Of a stretch of 64,000 nt of DNA, positions 35,601 to 50,400 are shown piece after piece. Made by a program: the position numbers and the translations under genes. The stretch's first letter is position 1, and the number at the start of each line of letters is the position of its first letter. A model generated the notes under the pieces. The model was not told the DNA's origin, searched no databases, and worked only from the letters and a program-made list of their open reading frames with translations. The DNA is from Trichuris trichiura (lineage: Eukaryota; Nematoda; Enoplea; Trichinellida; Trichuridae). The DNA is taken from positions 2,058,001 through 2,122,000 of the forward strand of contig JBAJFE010000042.1 in NCBI GenBank assembly GCA_037903355.1, read 5' to 3'.

Positions 35601-36764
35601 TTTGCATGCGTTTCCAGCAGACGTTGAAATATGCCGCGGATCAGGCGGCGCAATAGGTTCCAAGTCAAGAGATGCACAAGTCCTTCTAAACTTATTCGCA
35701 ATTGTATCCAGCGGGACGATGACCTGAAGTGACAAAAAAATGGAATCCCACCTTCCCAAGGGCTACAATTACTTTTTGCTGGTATTCAAGGCTATACGTT
35801 GGTTCGGCCGAAGGAAATAAGTGGTCACCAACGGTACGCAGATAAGGTTGACGGCGAAAAATTTCGTCCTTTAAAACGAAACAACGAATATCCGACGGCC
35901 TTCGTTTTAATATTTCCGCCAATATTTGCAAACAATCTTGAAAACAAAGACTTTTAGCACCTTGTTGGAAAATAGTGAACAGGCATGCACTGCTTACTTC
36001 CGTAGTCACCTAATACGAAAAAGGTAGAGGCGAGATGCTCCAAAGAAGAGATGTTTTCGGGATTAAGCATTCTGGCCTGAAACTTATTCATGAACGAAGA
36101 TGACTGAACTGGGACTTACATGAATAAAAGCCTCGCGAGCAACGGTAAGGTTGAAAGATTGCCAACCTTCAATGCCGAGAGAATACCAGGCAGGAAAATC
36201 ATTAGGTTCATGCTGACAAACCTAGATGGCAAATTAAGTCTGGATTAATAATGATATTAACTCCAGCTACGGTTACGTTTAAGTAAAGAGAAACAGCCTC
36301 TGAATGTTGACCTTTTTTGGACAGAAATGGCGCAAGGTTCTTTTCAATCGCACAGCGCAACTTTAAAATGGATCGAGAGAATCCAGCCGATTTAATTCCA
36401 CCGCTGTTCTATACAAATGCTTTGTTAGAAATTATGTTTTCTTTAATGACAAAAAGCAACCTGTATGAGTTCGGATTGCCAAAGATTTCTCAGTTTTGCC
36501 TCCGCTTCGTCTGTTTTGCCTTCAGCTATCCAAGTCACCGCTTCTGCATATTCTTGAAAACCCTTGGTTTCCTTGAATAGGCAGCAAAGTTGCCAAACAA
36601 CGTAATGAACTCGCAAGGAAAAGGATTACCTGAACTTCAATTGAAGCGGCCTGGTGCTTGTCCTTCTCTAAGGAGCTATTCAGTGCTTTCGACCGCTCAT
36701 TATTGCACAAATTTTCATTTAACGCACGCGGTCGACAAATCATTTCCAACACCTGACTAAACAT
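26666..36764 (-). CDS. CABIN1: Calcineurin-binding protein cabin-1 homologue, 17 exons
   Basis: A TPR-rich scaffold subunit of the HIRA complex, which deposits histone H3.3; in mammals it also binds calcineurin and MEF2. Exons in transcript order: 36764-36630, 36571-36461, 36360-36277, 36221-36120, 36076-35998, 35960-35752, 35723-35263, 31550-30779, 30734-30135, 30083-29738, 29686-29430, 29373-29200, 28368-27917, 27821-27608, 27555-27451, 27398-27278 and 27201-26666. Every junction is GT-AG and the phases sum to 4,758 bases (1,585 residues, no internal stop). Blocks match the family in order: VLKDEIFRRQPYLR, KRRSTR, AEQCFYCLYKYPTKRKRHLE, IYYLIADH, CFERAL, WLVYYFLGKVGEK, LEVFYRIH, HYKAYYRLAFYYYS, GGSFKEHM. 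It is shorter than human CABIN1 (about 2,200 residues), mainly in the C-terminal half. Start ATG at 36764; an in-frame ATG at 36743 is an alternative. Intron 7 contains a full-length PLE. Confidence 0.92.
28800..28930 (+). repeat. Interspersed repeat copy in CABIN1 intron 12
   Basis: It shares GTATACATTGTTCTGTAT, GCTCGTGCATCCGCTGGAAG, GAAGTTTACTTACGGACA and AAACCCGTGGAAGTGAAGAT with the intron-exon boundary of receptor B at 24165-24310. It may be a displaced fragment of that gene, or both may be copies of one repeat. Confidence 0.5.
31898..32222 (-). repeat. Left inverted pseudo-LTR of the full-length PLE
   Basis: An inverted copy of 34465-34788, differing at only a few positions (for example TTAGCAACGTTTAAAACGAG against the rc of CTCGCTTTAAACGTTGATAA). 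It carries a hammerhead-like motif on the minus strand. It lacks the tail present at the other end. Confidence 0.9.
31962..32002 (-). ncRNA. Hammerhead-ribozyme-like motif in left repeat
   Basis: Minus strand: ACCG, CTGAAGA (rc of 31992-31998), C, stem GGGTC/GACCC around the loop GCGACA, GAAA (rc of 31971-31974), GCTTTGG. Position 7 of the core (here A) tolerates any base in hammerheads. Confidence 0.55.
32206..34446 (+). CDS. Penelope-like reverse transcriptase with GIY-YIG endonuclease
   Basis: A 746-codon uninterrupted frame. In order: KADKGNRTVLLD (about residue 163), LYGLPKVNKPDVPRRPIVS (about 245), VSYDVKDLFPSIP with the first catalytic Asp (about 309), GVPMGSSLSP (about 376), KRYVDDIF with the catalytic YVDD (about 415), and SLPFLDVLI (about 455). 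The C-terminal GIY-YIG nuclease reads LIYAIECSCSAVYVGETGNT (about 609) with EHRFQEH. This RT plus GIY-YIG order defines canonical Penelope elements, which prime on nicked target DNA. The frame opens at GTG with no ATG until about residue 146 (YEMNCL), so the true start is probably supplied by a spliced leader exon; TTTGATTTTTCTTCAG just upstream resembles a 3' splice site. All core motifs are intact, so it may be active. Confidence 0.93.
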   Translation: MFQFLRTWLHKNIYETLINHVELATRTVCTSQKHVLKRKFDNLQIRPQTISSHSYRSSPQRNTATKLSTGVINLSSAPLNESDRTILEKGLNFVPTPKKPPFLDIIVSIEDSLSSVDPQIATRIRNELSSIILGHNFNNTPNLNRYEMNCLRQLRKQSSRIITKADKGNRTVLLDRSTYTEKMTTILNTENYTPLPADPTEASRKNLRSLLVTFAAETKESEISKLATHLKFASNYRPPELYGLPKVNKPDVPRRPIVSTINSTTSELSRYLKKIIKPLTGKEPSFVKNSKSFVNEIRNHHLKPDEILVSYDVKDLFPSIPVPDTLEMLYSLLNADTSLPSRTKLNPFHIIKLVSFCMQDGNYFTFDNKYYKQSSGVPMGSSLSPVLAEVFMENFERRIFENVDRQIAPLLFKRYVDDIFVIIKAGKEEQFLQFLNNMRPNQIVFTMEKEENKSLPFLDVLIIRTNEGLKTRVYRKPTQTEQYLNFSSHHPRSVMRGILSGMVDRAINICDPEYLRPELNYIRKVFYKNHYPKSFIDRVFKYKLHKGKAPDPNTPLYPRLVVPYVAGLGEKFIQLGKRLGFRVFFKNSPSLRSILRTDKRKIPINERTGLIYAIECSCSAVYVGETGNTLEHRFQEHIRKLNSYNNAKSRLHNMHSPIPRRGRPILDPTKTMEKAIQASAVVEHAVNCKQPLHPRALYYESNLHLRKLKEALYIRNNMTFNRDQGADISDLWTNIITLHNCCSLNS
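34465..34829 (+). repeat. Right pseudo-LTR plus 3' tail of the full-length PLE
   Basis: The repeat matches the left arm in inverse orientation to about 34788, then runs about 42 bp further with GCTCCCGTACAAAAGCATCA. Related tails (CCCGTAC core) mark the ends of the other copies at 5551, 16876, about 47215 and 61062, which ties all of them to one family. Confidence 0.88.
34683..34722 (+). ncRNA. Hammerhead-ribozyme-like motif in right repeat
   Basis: ACCG, CTGAAGA (34687-34693), C, stem GGGTC/GACCC around the loop GCGGCA, GAAA (34711-34714), GCTTTGG. It differs from the left-arm motif only in the loop. Confidence 0.55.
34937..35155 (+). CDS. Small open frame in CABIN1 intron, uncertain
   Basis: A 72-codon ATG-to-TAA frame (begins MKTDVQLGSL, ends KQSQGTPA) opposite to CABIN1, between its exon 7 and the PLE. 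The composition looks protein-like and there is no low complexity, but I recognise no domain. It could be a nested gene, one exon of something larger, or chance. Confidence 0.22.
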   Translation: MKTDVQLGSLSVNEYSDLAELEWEMFATISIENNEFLAAMKTEKVNLTLKINKHLVTAITTILYKQSQGTPA

Positions 36765-36995
36765 AAAAGACCTAAACCCCCTTATCACAACTATTCAGCC
36801 AATAACATTAAAGAGTTTTTGAAACAAAGTTCGATATTCTATGCTCATTAAACCGAAAAATTGGAAGAAACTTACAAATTACGAAAACAAAAAACGTCAC
36901 TTCAAATCATGAGTGCAAAATGGAACTCTTCCTCCCTTTCAAACGGCAAGTTCATCAACACTTGCTTCTATGATGCTCTTTGTCAATCACATTTC

Positions 36996-37013
36996 ATATA
37001 TATATATATATAT
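36996..37013. repeat. (AT)n microsatellite
   Basis: About nine AT units in the interval between CABIN1 and MCM6. Confidence 0.85.
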
Positions 37014-37411
37014 AGATTTATTTACTTCTAACTAAGGATGCATCTGCATGACATCCATTAAACGAATTCTGAAACAACAAGAAAGTGCATCGAATTGTTC
37101 CAGTGCTTTTTTTAAAAAGACGGTTTCCGTAAATCTGCGATGTAGCGACAAAGCTTGTAGTAAAAACGGCGGCCACATCTTAATATTTTCCAATAGCTAT
37201 TCCATTCACGAAAGTGGCGATTTCGTTGACTTTGCTTTTTTACTGGTACAGGCTTCTATCCGCCTGATATTCCTTTATCAGAAATGCACGGTTTCAGAAT
37301 CATCTGCTTCATTAGCAATAATCTTCGTCTTCGAAGCTTATTTTAAATTACGTAAACTGACGAAGAGTCACGCGCTTAAATTTTCGCTTGTGAAGCCACG
37401 TTCGTTCGGAA

Positions 37412-37600
37412 TTATGGATATGTAGGCATTGCAGTTTTTCGAAACCCACTTAAAAAAATATCTACGTGTACCTTGTAAGAGTAAATAACAATACCCGTGA
37501 ATTGTAAAGGTCCTTGTTCAAAAACAAGGTTCTGTTTCGTTTCATAAAATAAGCACTTATCTCTCAGCCTGAATGAAAAGTTATCCGAAAACCTGAACAT
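37412..37600 (-). CDS. Possible small gene between CABIN1 and MCM6
   Basis: A minus-strand ATG frame (MFRFSDNFSFRLRDK...) runs 62 codons. A second frame just downstream continues plausibly (WVSKNCNAYISIIPNERGF), but only a 23 bp gap with GT...AG ends separates them, too short for a normal intron. On the plus strand a 125-codon frame (37048-37425) overlaps the same interval. No domain was recognised on either strand. The roughly 940 bp between CABIN1 and MCM6 must also hold both promoters. Confidence 0.17.
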   Translation of the reverse strand: MFRFSDNFSFRLRDKCLFYETKQNLVFEQGPLQFTGIVIYSYKVHVDIFLSGFRKTAMPTYP

Positions 37601-37687
37601 TACAGTAAGACTGCAAGTATTCGCGCGCTAGCGTTTGTTCATTGTCGGTCAATTCTGTTGCACAGTAGCAGCTATTTTAAAGCTGTA

Positions 37688-37704
37688 GATTTTTTTTAGC
37701 TAAC
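37688..37704 (+). promoter_or_regulatory. Possible splice-leader acceptor before MCM6
   Basis: GATTTTTTTTAG followed by CTAAC directly precedes the MCM6 ATG at 37705. A U-rich tract ending in AG a few bases before a start codon is typical of nematode trans-splicing, but an ordinary 5' UTR intron would look the same. Confidence 0.3.
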
Positions 37705-43084
<5,380 letters not shown>

Positions 43085-43363
43085 ACAGTGGACAGTTTAT
43101 AGTATCCTTGTTATCTTTCTGTATTTGCAACATGGCACAACTATGGACAGAATCCTGCTTTTCCAACTCCCACAAATAGCACGTTTGATATGTCAGCCTA
43201 CTTGTTGAATAAGTTATTCTTAACTGCAGGTGACTTCACGAGTACTTCTTTTTTACTTTTGTTTCATGGATCCCGTTTTGTTATTCTGTGTACTTTTGCC
43301 GAGGTTGAACTTTGGCAACTCTCGTAAAGTTCATTATAGCGCTTCTTTAAGTATTTCTGCAAC

Positions 43364-43645
43364 ATGCATTTTCCTGCTGCAACTGCCTTTCTCTTTTTTT
43401 ATGTTTTGCTGATTTCGTCATTTGAAAACTTGCCTATGATACATTTTTTATTAAAGGAAGCTTGGAGGTCCATTTTGCCGCCTGGAAACAAGCAGGCTGA
43501 ACAAATTGCGGTTATCAATAGGAACGTGCGATTCATTGTAACAGTGACTAGATTGCTTTATGTTTTAGTCATCACATGCATTGCCAGCCAGAGTTTGTGG
43601 AGTTGTTATTTCCCTTACTTTCATGGAGCTCCAACGTTTTCGTGA
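43364..43645 (+). CDS. Small membrane-protein-like frame, unknown
   Basis: A 93-codon ATG frame starting 280 bp after the MCM6 stop. It has a hydrophobic N-terminus, a polar middle (PPGNKQAEQIAVINRNVRF), then a second hydrophobic stretch (VTRLLYVLVITCIASQSLW). Two membrane segments are plausible. No family was recognised, and part of it may be MCM6 3' UTR. Confidence 0.22.
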   Translation: MHFPAATAFLFFYVLLISSFENLPMIHFLLKEAWRSILPPGNKQAEQIAVINRNVRFIVTVTRLLYVLVITCIASQSLWSCYFPYFHGAPTFS

Positions 43646-43733
43646 AATCGACCGTATATGTTGTAGAAAATAACTCCCATTAGATTTAAAAGGGGGAGTT
43701 TATCCGCTCCCAGAATTAATTCTGGTCGTACTA

Positions 43734-43955
43734 ATGCAATATATAAATAAAATATTCAAGCGTTTTCTTGAGCACGTAATTCTTTGTAAAGAGGCAGCAG
43801 AGTTTCGTAAGATACCTTACGGCCAATTCGCTGACGATGGGCGAAGTCTGAAGCTCGAAAGCTCCGATGCTGATGATTTCGTTCACATAACGGGATCCCA
43901 AATAAATTTTATACCCGCGTACTATATGGAATTTATTTATTGTAAATCCCATTAG
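43734..43955 (+). CDS. Small open frame, unknown
   Basis: A 73-codon ATG frame with balanced composition (EAAEFRKIPYGQFADDG, then SSDADDFVHITGSQ). The opposite strand is also open over the same span, so coding is uncertain. No domain was recognised. Confidence 0.2.
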   Translation: MQYINKIFKRFLEHVILCKEAAEFRKIPYGQFADDGRSLKLESSDADDFVHITGSQINFIPAYYMEFIYCKSH

Positions 43956-43959
43956 TTAA

Positions 43960-44880
43960 ACGAAAATTATTCACATCGCGGCTTTCGAATTTTGTACTCC
44001 ATTTCTCTTCAGCGGTTAAATTAGGTAAAAAATTGACTGATTTGACTGCTGACGACAGAGGGAGACCAAAACCTGAAAGCTACCGTTTCAGTGGCTCTCA
44101 TTTTCATAATGTGACATACCGTGAATAAATTTCATATACTGCTCAACCGCTGAGTATTTAATCAACAATTTCCAAAAATCCGTAATGGCCTTAAAGTAAT
44201 GAAATCTTCCAGCGCAATAGCTTTTACTCCTGTCTCACTGATTAGCACTCTTGTTACAGGAACGCAAAGAGGATTTATGATTAGTCTGTAGTCAACCATC
44301 CCGTCTACCTTCATTGGTTAATATTTATTTGGCGTTCTTTTCAATAGTTCGGTATTCAACAGCAGTTTTCGGTGTTCTCTTTGCTCCGACAGAACATTGA
44401 ACCACGCAATAATACTAAAACAAATTTAAACTTTCAGCGCATTGCACCCTTTCTTGCTGGAACTGCCATGGAGGCAAAATTTTAGTCTTGTTTATTTTAG
44501 TAGTCTTTTCAGATTTCTACTTTGAAAAATAAGTACGTTAATAGGCAAATTAAGTTGTACGGTTTGTGCGTCCAAGAAAGGTGCTGGAAGTTCCTTGTTT
44601 CGCTATTTAGTTATGGCTGTATAACAATAAGCGCTAATAGCATATATTAATGTATTTATTAATAAGTATTCAGAAAAACTAAAGATAGCCGAAAGTCAGG
44701 GCTACGATTTTCTTGAGCTTGTTGTCCTTTTCTTGATACCATATTGTTCTCTTCGATATTGCCCCCAAAGGTCTGTTGGTTTGTCTAATTTTGGAAATTT
44801 CTTCCGGAGGGAAGTCTGTAATTTGCAAGTTTGGGCAACTTGCGTTATCAGGCATTGGATCAGAACAGCCGTTATGCGCG
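43960..44880. other. Intergenic with a hammerhead/PLE relic
   Basis: Apart from the relic motif at 44045-44085 and nearby inverted TTCAGCGGTTAAAT / ATTTGACTGCTGA, I see no gene here. Confidence 0.4.
44045..44085 (+). ncRNA. Decayed hammerhead-like motif
   Basis: CTGACGA (44049-44055) and GAAA (44075-44078) followed by GCTACCG, with the spacing of the PLE motif. Stem II is largely lost. It is probably an old, inactive PLE end. Confidence 0.35.
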
Positions 44881-44882
44881 GT

Positions 44883-45278
44883 TTACAGGTCCACGTAAAA
44901 CTTTTGCTTGATCGTTATTAACTTCCGTTTTGTAATGCCATTTTCAAACATGGACTTATCTACTTTGCAGGTATTCTCGTGGACGCATATATACTTCAGC
45001 ACCAAATAATCAAATTCTCGAAATGGCGTTTCTGGCTTTCTTATAATGCGCAGTATGTTTGTTGACTTCCTCTCAAGGAATGCCTCTCTTGGAACGGGCG
45101 TAAAGTAACCGTAGCGTGACATTTCAACGTGAAAGCATACTTTCATTTCGTTCGGATTTTTCAAGTATAGATCCACCGCTGTCCAATCTGAGGAGGGTGC
45201 TTCGATGAAAATTTCGTCTCCGGCTTCGCATATAATATCTAATGGCGGCATCGTCGGTTTTGTAATCTCCATGTTCAT
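44883..45278 (-). CDS. Single MSP-domain protein
   Basis: A one-exon, 131-residue frame with an ATG start at 45278. The sequence fits the major sperm protein fold: an N-terminal Pro-rich lead (KPTMPPLDI), AGDEIFIEAP, VDLYLKNPNEMKVCFHVEMS with the conserved Asn-Pro turn, then YGYFTPVPREAFLERKS, and a final strand (FDYLVLKYICV). Small stand-alone MSP-domain proteins are abundant in nematodes, where they act in sperm motility or as adaptors. The sequence is diverged from true MSPs, so it may be an MSP-related rather than a cytoskeletal protein. The identification rests on the pattern of hydrophobic strands and the NPNE turn, by eye. Confidence 0.62.
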   Translation of the reverse strand: MNMEITKPTMPPLDIICEAGDEIFIEAPSSDWTAVDLYLKNPNEMKVCFHVEMSRYGYFTPVPREAFLERKSTNILRIIRKPETPFREFDYLVLKYICVHENTCKVDKSMFENGITKRKLITIKQKFYVDL

Positions 45279-45523
45279 TATATTCGGAAAACACTGATGA
45301 AGTCCGCAAGGTTGATCTTATGAATAAATTTTAAAGTTGCGATGCCACTTTCCAACTGATGTTATTTAAAGTGATTCCTTATTTTGTTGGTTTGACTTAA
45401 ATATAATGCTCAGCAAAAAAGGCATTCTAAAGTTGTTCTTCATGAATGTCGTGCGTTCAATATCTATCAAGTGTAGAATTAGCAAAAGAGCGATCAACAT
45501 TTGTCGGAATTTGAGGAGTTTTC

Positions 45524-45910
45524 TTGCGACCTCGTCAGAAATTTGAAAAAGAAGATGTCATAATTAGCTACGCTCATAAAATCATTGTTGAATTCAGTTG
45601 CAATAAAAAGTTGGCATCCATGCTATCTGCACGTGTCGCGGAAAGGAACTACGAACAGCGGCGTTCTGCGTATGCGTTTTTTGATTTGCTTTTTCTCTTC
45701 ATGACCATCCTAGCTAAAACTGAGAGCTTTTTCAAAATTTCTTTTAGCATCAACCTGCCTGAATTATTCAAAGCTAATCTCACTTGGTTTAATGGAATCG
45801 TTTTCAGAGAAGATGAACAGGGCTTTATGCATTCGTCATCAATGATCCGCTTCCTTTCGCTAATTCGAATATTTCGAGAAGACAGCAGTAAGCGAATTGA
45901 CTTGCGCTAA
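45524..45910 (+). CDS. Open frame of unknown nature
   Basis: A 128-codon open stretch that begins with TTG. The first internal ATG gives about 97 codons (MLSARVAERNYEQRRSAY...). It has a hydrophobic centre (FFDLLFLFMTILA) and a basic end. No family was recognised and no splice context was seen. Confidence 0.18.
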   Translation: MRPRQKFEKEDVIISYAHKIIVEFSCNKKLASMLSARVAERNYEQRRSAYAFFDLLFLFMTILAKTESFFKISFSINLPELFKANLTWFNGIVFREDEQGFMHSSSMIRFLSLIRIFREDSSKRIDLR

Positions 45911-47205
45911 ATAGGATGTAAGAATGCAGTCTAATGTCCGTATATTAAAATCGTATGCATTGACATTCCATGGAATAACGAAAACAATTGAAGATTCCTT
46001 TACAGATTATCTTCTTTTGGTATACAGCTTGTAAAGAGAAGAAACCGTTTATTAGCAGGAAAGAGAAGATACAAACGGTTTCCACCCGTTGCAAGTAAAA
46101 TGTGAGATGTTCTGGTACTATCACAAAGTAGTACGTTCTTAACTTTGTTTCCTTGGTCAATGTGTTCTTTTTTTAATCTTCTTTATGTTCCCGGCGAGGA
46201 TTCGATGATTTCACCGTTGCTCATTAATTTCAAATCCTAGATCTTAATTTTTCGTGGGATAACCACACATCCATATCAGATTTCTCGAGCTGTCACTGAA
46301 AGGTTCCTTAAAGTCGCAAATAAATTCACTGCCTATTCACCTCTGCAGGAGAGGTTCTGAATTGCTGACATCAGAAAAATCGTTATCTGAAGCTCCTGTC
46401 TTCCTACGATAACAGTCTTTCTAAACGGCCTTCACGTAAACGCATAAAGCAGATCACGCATTCGTCTTACAAAAATAAAGTGTCATAGGAGAACTTCCTT
46501 CGATATGAATGTTACAAAATTTCAGTCATTCCTTGACGATGCAACAACAGCAACTTAACGTAGTAAAACCATGGCATTAATAAGATCGACAATTTCGTTT
46601 AACGTTTAGCTGATAGGCGCGAATGGTTGAGTGTTTTTCGTTAGCAGTAGCAATCTGGAACGTTTCGTCAACTGATTGTTGGCAGTTCTTTACCTGCACT
46701 TGTGCTTCATTGTTTTGACTGTCCACGTACGTAATTCTAGTTGAAAATGAACAGCAAAACAACTGCAATTAAGGGGATGTTAGCCAACGGCCGCTGTGGT
46801 TAATGCTTTGACAGATGTCAAGAATGGCAAAAGTTGGGAAATGCGAAACGAAAAGGTAACATTGCATACAGTACCAGCGATAGTTCAGAGGACGGCAGAC
46901 GTGCCAAAGTTCAATTCAAGCTTGGTTATTTGCACGGAACGCTGAAAGAAGGGAAATATCTCCATGAAAAGATAATGGTAAAAAACGTTTAAAAGGAAAG
47001 CTACGAAGTAACATTTGAGAAGTAACAGATGTAGCATTTCCGTTCTTTCTTGAAAAGTTTAAAATTTTGTTTCCCAGTGATTTCAGACAGTCAGATTTTT
47101 ATTGCGTTACACTACAGCCTGATGATTGGTGATAGTGTACATTTTGGAGCAGATATGTAGACAGGCTGATTTTTATAAACAATAAATAATCTTGAAGATA
47201 TGAAG
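45911..47205. other. Intergenic, no recognised gene
   Basis: Only short open frames without domain similarity occur here. No repeat or RNA gene was recognised. Confidence 0.4.
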
Positions 47206-47214
47206 TTTTTGTAC

Positions 47215-47345
47215 GGGACTATACGTTTTCATATTGAAATATCTTTATTAAGGATCCGATGTCCCGTTGATATGTACAATAAACGAAAAGTTTTTCTCTC
47301 CGGAGCTTTCGGGTCTGTCGCGACCCGTCTTCAGCGGTCAAATGA
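47215..47345 (-). mobile_element. Penelope-like element end fragment with hammerhead-like motif
   Basis: On the minus strand this is a terminal repeat with its 3' tail (TATGAAAACGTATAGTCCCG) at the left end. The hammerhead-like motif lies at 47299-47338, just inside the truncated end. The truncation falls at TCAAATGATC/TGATCATTTGA, a short palindrome that looks like the remnant of a head-to-head partner. Confidence 0.7.
47299..47338 (-). ncRNA. Hammerhead-ribozyme-like motif
   Basis: Minus strand: GACCG, CTGAAGA (rc of 47328-47334), C, stem GGGTC/GACCC around the loop GCGACA, GAAA (rc of 47307-47310), GCTCCGGAG. CCG and CGG pair as a short stem I. Confidence 0.55.
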
Positions 47346-47394
47346 TCTGATCATTTGATCATGATCGTCGTCGTTCGTTGAAAATCTCTAAGTG

Positions 47395-47445
47395 TGTTGT
47401 TCTGTATTTTTCCTTAATAATTGCTCATCCATCCGTTGGTAGGCA
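47395..47445 (+). repeat. Short copy of the 24 kb/28 kb interspersed repeat
   Basis: TTGTTCTGTATTTTTCCTTA then GCTCATCCATCCGTTGGTAG matches the copies at 24165 and 28800. Similarity stops after GGCATTT. Confidence 0.55.
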
Positions 47446-50400
47446 TTTGCTTCGGTTTAATTTCAGACCCCATTAACGGGCAAGTGACCATAGCGTATAA
47501 AAAAGTTATGAAAATCCATCGCCCCGTTAAGAAACGCGCAGTGTTCAAGAACAATAAATAATTTCTAAACAGTAAATAAGAGTTCGACATTTTTAAAAAT
47601 AGAAACAAGATGTTTGCAGCTTAACATAGGCGTTAAGACAAGGAACATCTTGAATTCTATCTTGCACATCGGACCGTAGATACGTTCTACTCATCTTCTG
47701 TGATAGGTGATTTATTTTTGTTGTGCGTGCTTCACATGATCAAACGATAATTGCAAGCATATGGTAAGGAAGATGGGTTAAAAAAGTTCGTCATTTATAA
47801 AAGTTCATTCACTTTATCTTACTCGGCTGGTTGTGTGATAGAGTTCAATGTGGCTCTTCCAGAATCACGAAACATTGATTGAGCTGTTGAAAAGTTCTCA
47901 GCTTTCACTAGCTTGGCAAGTAGCAAAAAAGGATTTGCTCAAGGTGTTCCATTATTACTATCGTTGTATCGGAATAGACAAACATGATTGGGTCCCCTAA
48001 TATTCAGCTATAAAACAAGCTCAACGTTCCTACACGCGCCGCTGTTCTTGCCGTGATTAAATGGCTATTTGATGCACAATTTCTTTTTTCAAGCCCATTA
48101 AATTTTGGGCCAAATGATTTTCAAGCGCGAAGGATTTCCACGCCGCTGGCGAATCATGTACGCAACCGTTCGTTGTCAAAATCCGCGCGCTGTAGCAAGA
48201 GGAGTTTACGTGTTGCTACTAAGTTAATTGTTTAACTATTTCCGCTATGATGGCATTTGTAATGCTAAAATTTTGACGAACATCTGCAGATAAGTTGGTA
48301 TGAATGCTGGACACTGGCACATCCTACGCGAAAGATGCACATCATTTTCAATTGCAGCTGGTCAACTTCCGCCCATCGCCTGTCGTTCAGTGGGTAAACA
48401 GGTTGACTTGCGCCTCGCCGCTCCCATTTCGCCGTACTCATTTTTCACGTACAGCTGAAACAATTTGACAATGGTTAGCGACAGGGGAGTAGCGAAAGCA
48501 GCTTTACCGTGGCTGTAAAATTCTGTGAATGGTCGTTTGTGGGGTGTGTTTCTGGCACAGCAGAAGCAAAGCCTGCGAGCATGAGAACACAGAGCTTACT
48601 TCTGTTTTCCTGATGCAACGGCTTCCCCTATCAGAAGCCGTTGAGCTCAGTAAATAAACTATTAATTAAAAGCGGACGCAGCGATATGCCAGATAAGGGT
48701 AAGCCCTGGTGCATCTAGCGGGTCTTTCCAAAGCACGTACGATTTTACTACTTAAAAGGTCTTATGGAGTAGAAGGGCAGTTCTTCTGAATATCGGTATC
48801 TTTGCTGTCGCAGCTTTCCGCTGCAAGGAGTTTTTATGCTCCCACGCAGAGTCCATTAGTTCTGTTAGTATTGGCGTTCAACGTTAACGATATTAAGCAT
48901 TTTTTGCTTAAGTGATTAGGCTGCCTAAAAACTACTTCTGTGAAAAAACCGCCAAAGCGATGAAACGGCTGGAAAAGTGCCCTGCAATCTGATTTGTACA
49001 AATTTTTTGACTAAGTTTAACGAATGAAGATCCCAACATAATATTGCATTAGTTCAAATGCTCTTTGCCTCAAAATTCTTATTCGTCGGTTCGAGTAATT
49101 GCGTTCTTCTGGCTTTCTACTGGTCATTATGCCTGTAATCGTTGGCTAACCTCTGAATTGACGGTTGTCACTAAGCGTTCTGTGCCTACTTACGTATTTA
49201 CGGAAGGCCAGTACTAGTTTCGTTTTGCTCTTGACGTTTATGTGAAACCAATCCGGGTAATAATATTAAAGAATAAACGGAGTTCAGCGTCATGTAGCCA
49301 TAAAAATCAATCATAAATTATGCTATCTTAAGATACTGTTGAGCATCTCAAACAAAACTTGTAACCAAATATAACTATCAACCTTGAAGACCGTAAAAGC
49401 ATAGTTCATGGAATTTTCCAGGAGGCAGAAGCTATGCGGATTTCTAATAACGATGAACTGAAGGCAAAATATCTGCTGTATTGTCCTGTGAGGGAGCAAG
49501 CTATGTCAGTAATACAATAATCTTATCGGAATGTTTTATGAAAAATTGTTTCGCAGTTTAAACGCAATTGTCTTGCGAAATGCATGCGAACTGACAGGTG
49601 CTATCCTATAGTCACTTGTCAAAAGACAAGAAGATCTATTAGTCATTCTCACAAGGCTTACGTTCAAGACGAAGAGTTATTGTTTAATGTGTCAACGTGC
49701 AACTGAATGGCGATAGGTTTTGTGACAGCTGCGTTGCCGATATGCATTCTATTGTCTACTAGGAAACACCTCTGTCAGAATTGACATGTGAATACTGCAT
49801 TAGCTCAGTTTTAGTGTCTCGCACAAACAAAATGTCAGTGCGCAAGTTACTCGCTAGGCTGCGCTTTCATCACTTTTTGTGATGAGTTCACTAACTTCAG
49901 TGCTCTAAATGTACTATTGTTGATTCAGCTGAAGTATATACAAGTAGTTAACAGTAACAGTAAGCGTCAAATTCAAAACATGAATCGTTCTCTTATCTTA
50001 CAAAAATCAAGACTGCATTTCCACGGAAACAAGCAATCTGTTGTTGCTTGTTGGAATATTTCTTTCCTTTGTTGCAGTGCAGGTTTAACATTGCTTATCG
50101 AACTGAAAGTTTTATCTTTCGCAATGTTGCCAAGAGGTAAAACGGGTTGCGAGTTCGTTTAGTCGTACCGATTTAAGCTTTCGAAATCATCGAAAAAGAG
50201 GTGGCAGAGTGGGAAATATGCATCGGCCAAAGTCTGCATTTATGTGCGCACTGTCCTAAGCTCTTTTGAATTTTTTGATTCTATTGCAAAATATCTAGAT
50301 ATACTATCCGTTCAGTCTCGCAAGGCCCTTATACTGCCGTTGAAATTTTAACGTTCACTTTTCTTTTGCCCGCTGTTAGGTCGTACAGCGCAGCAAGGGA

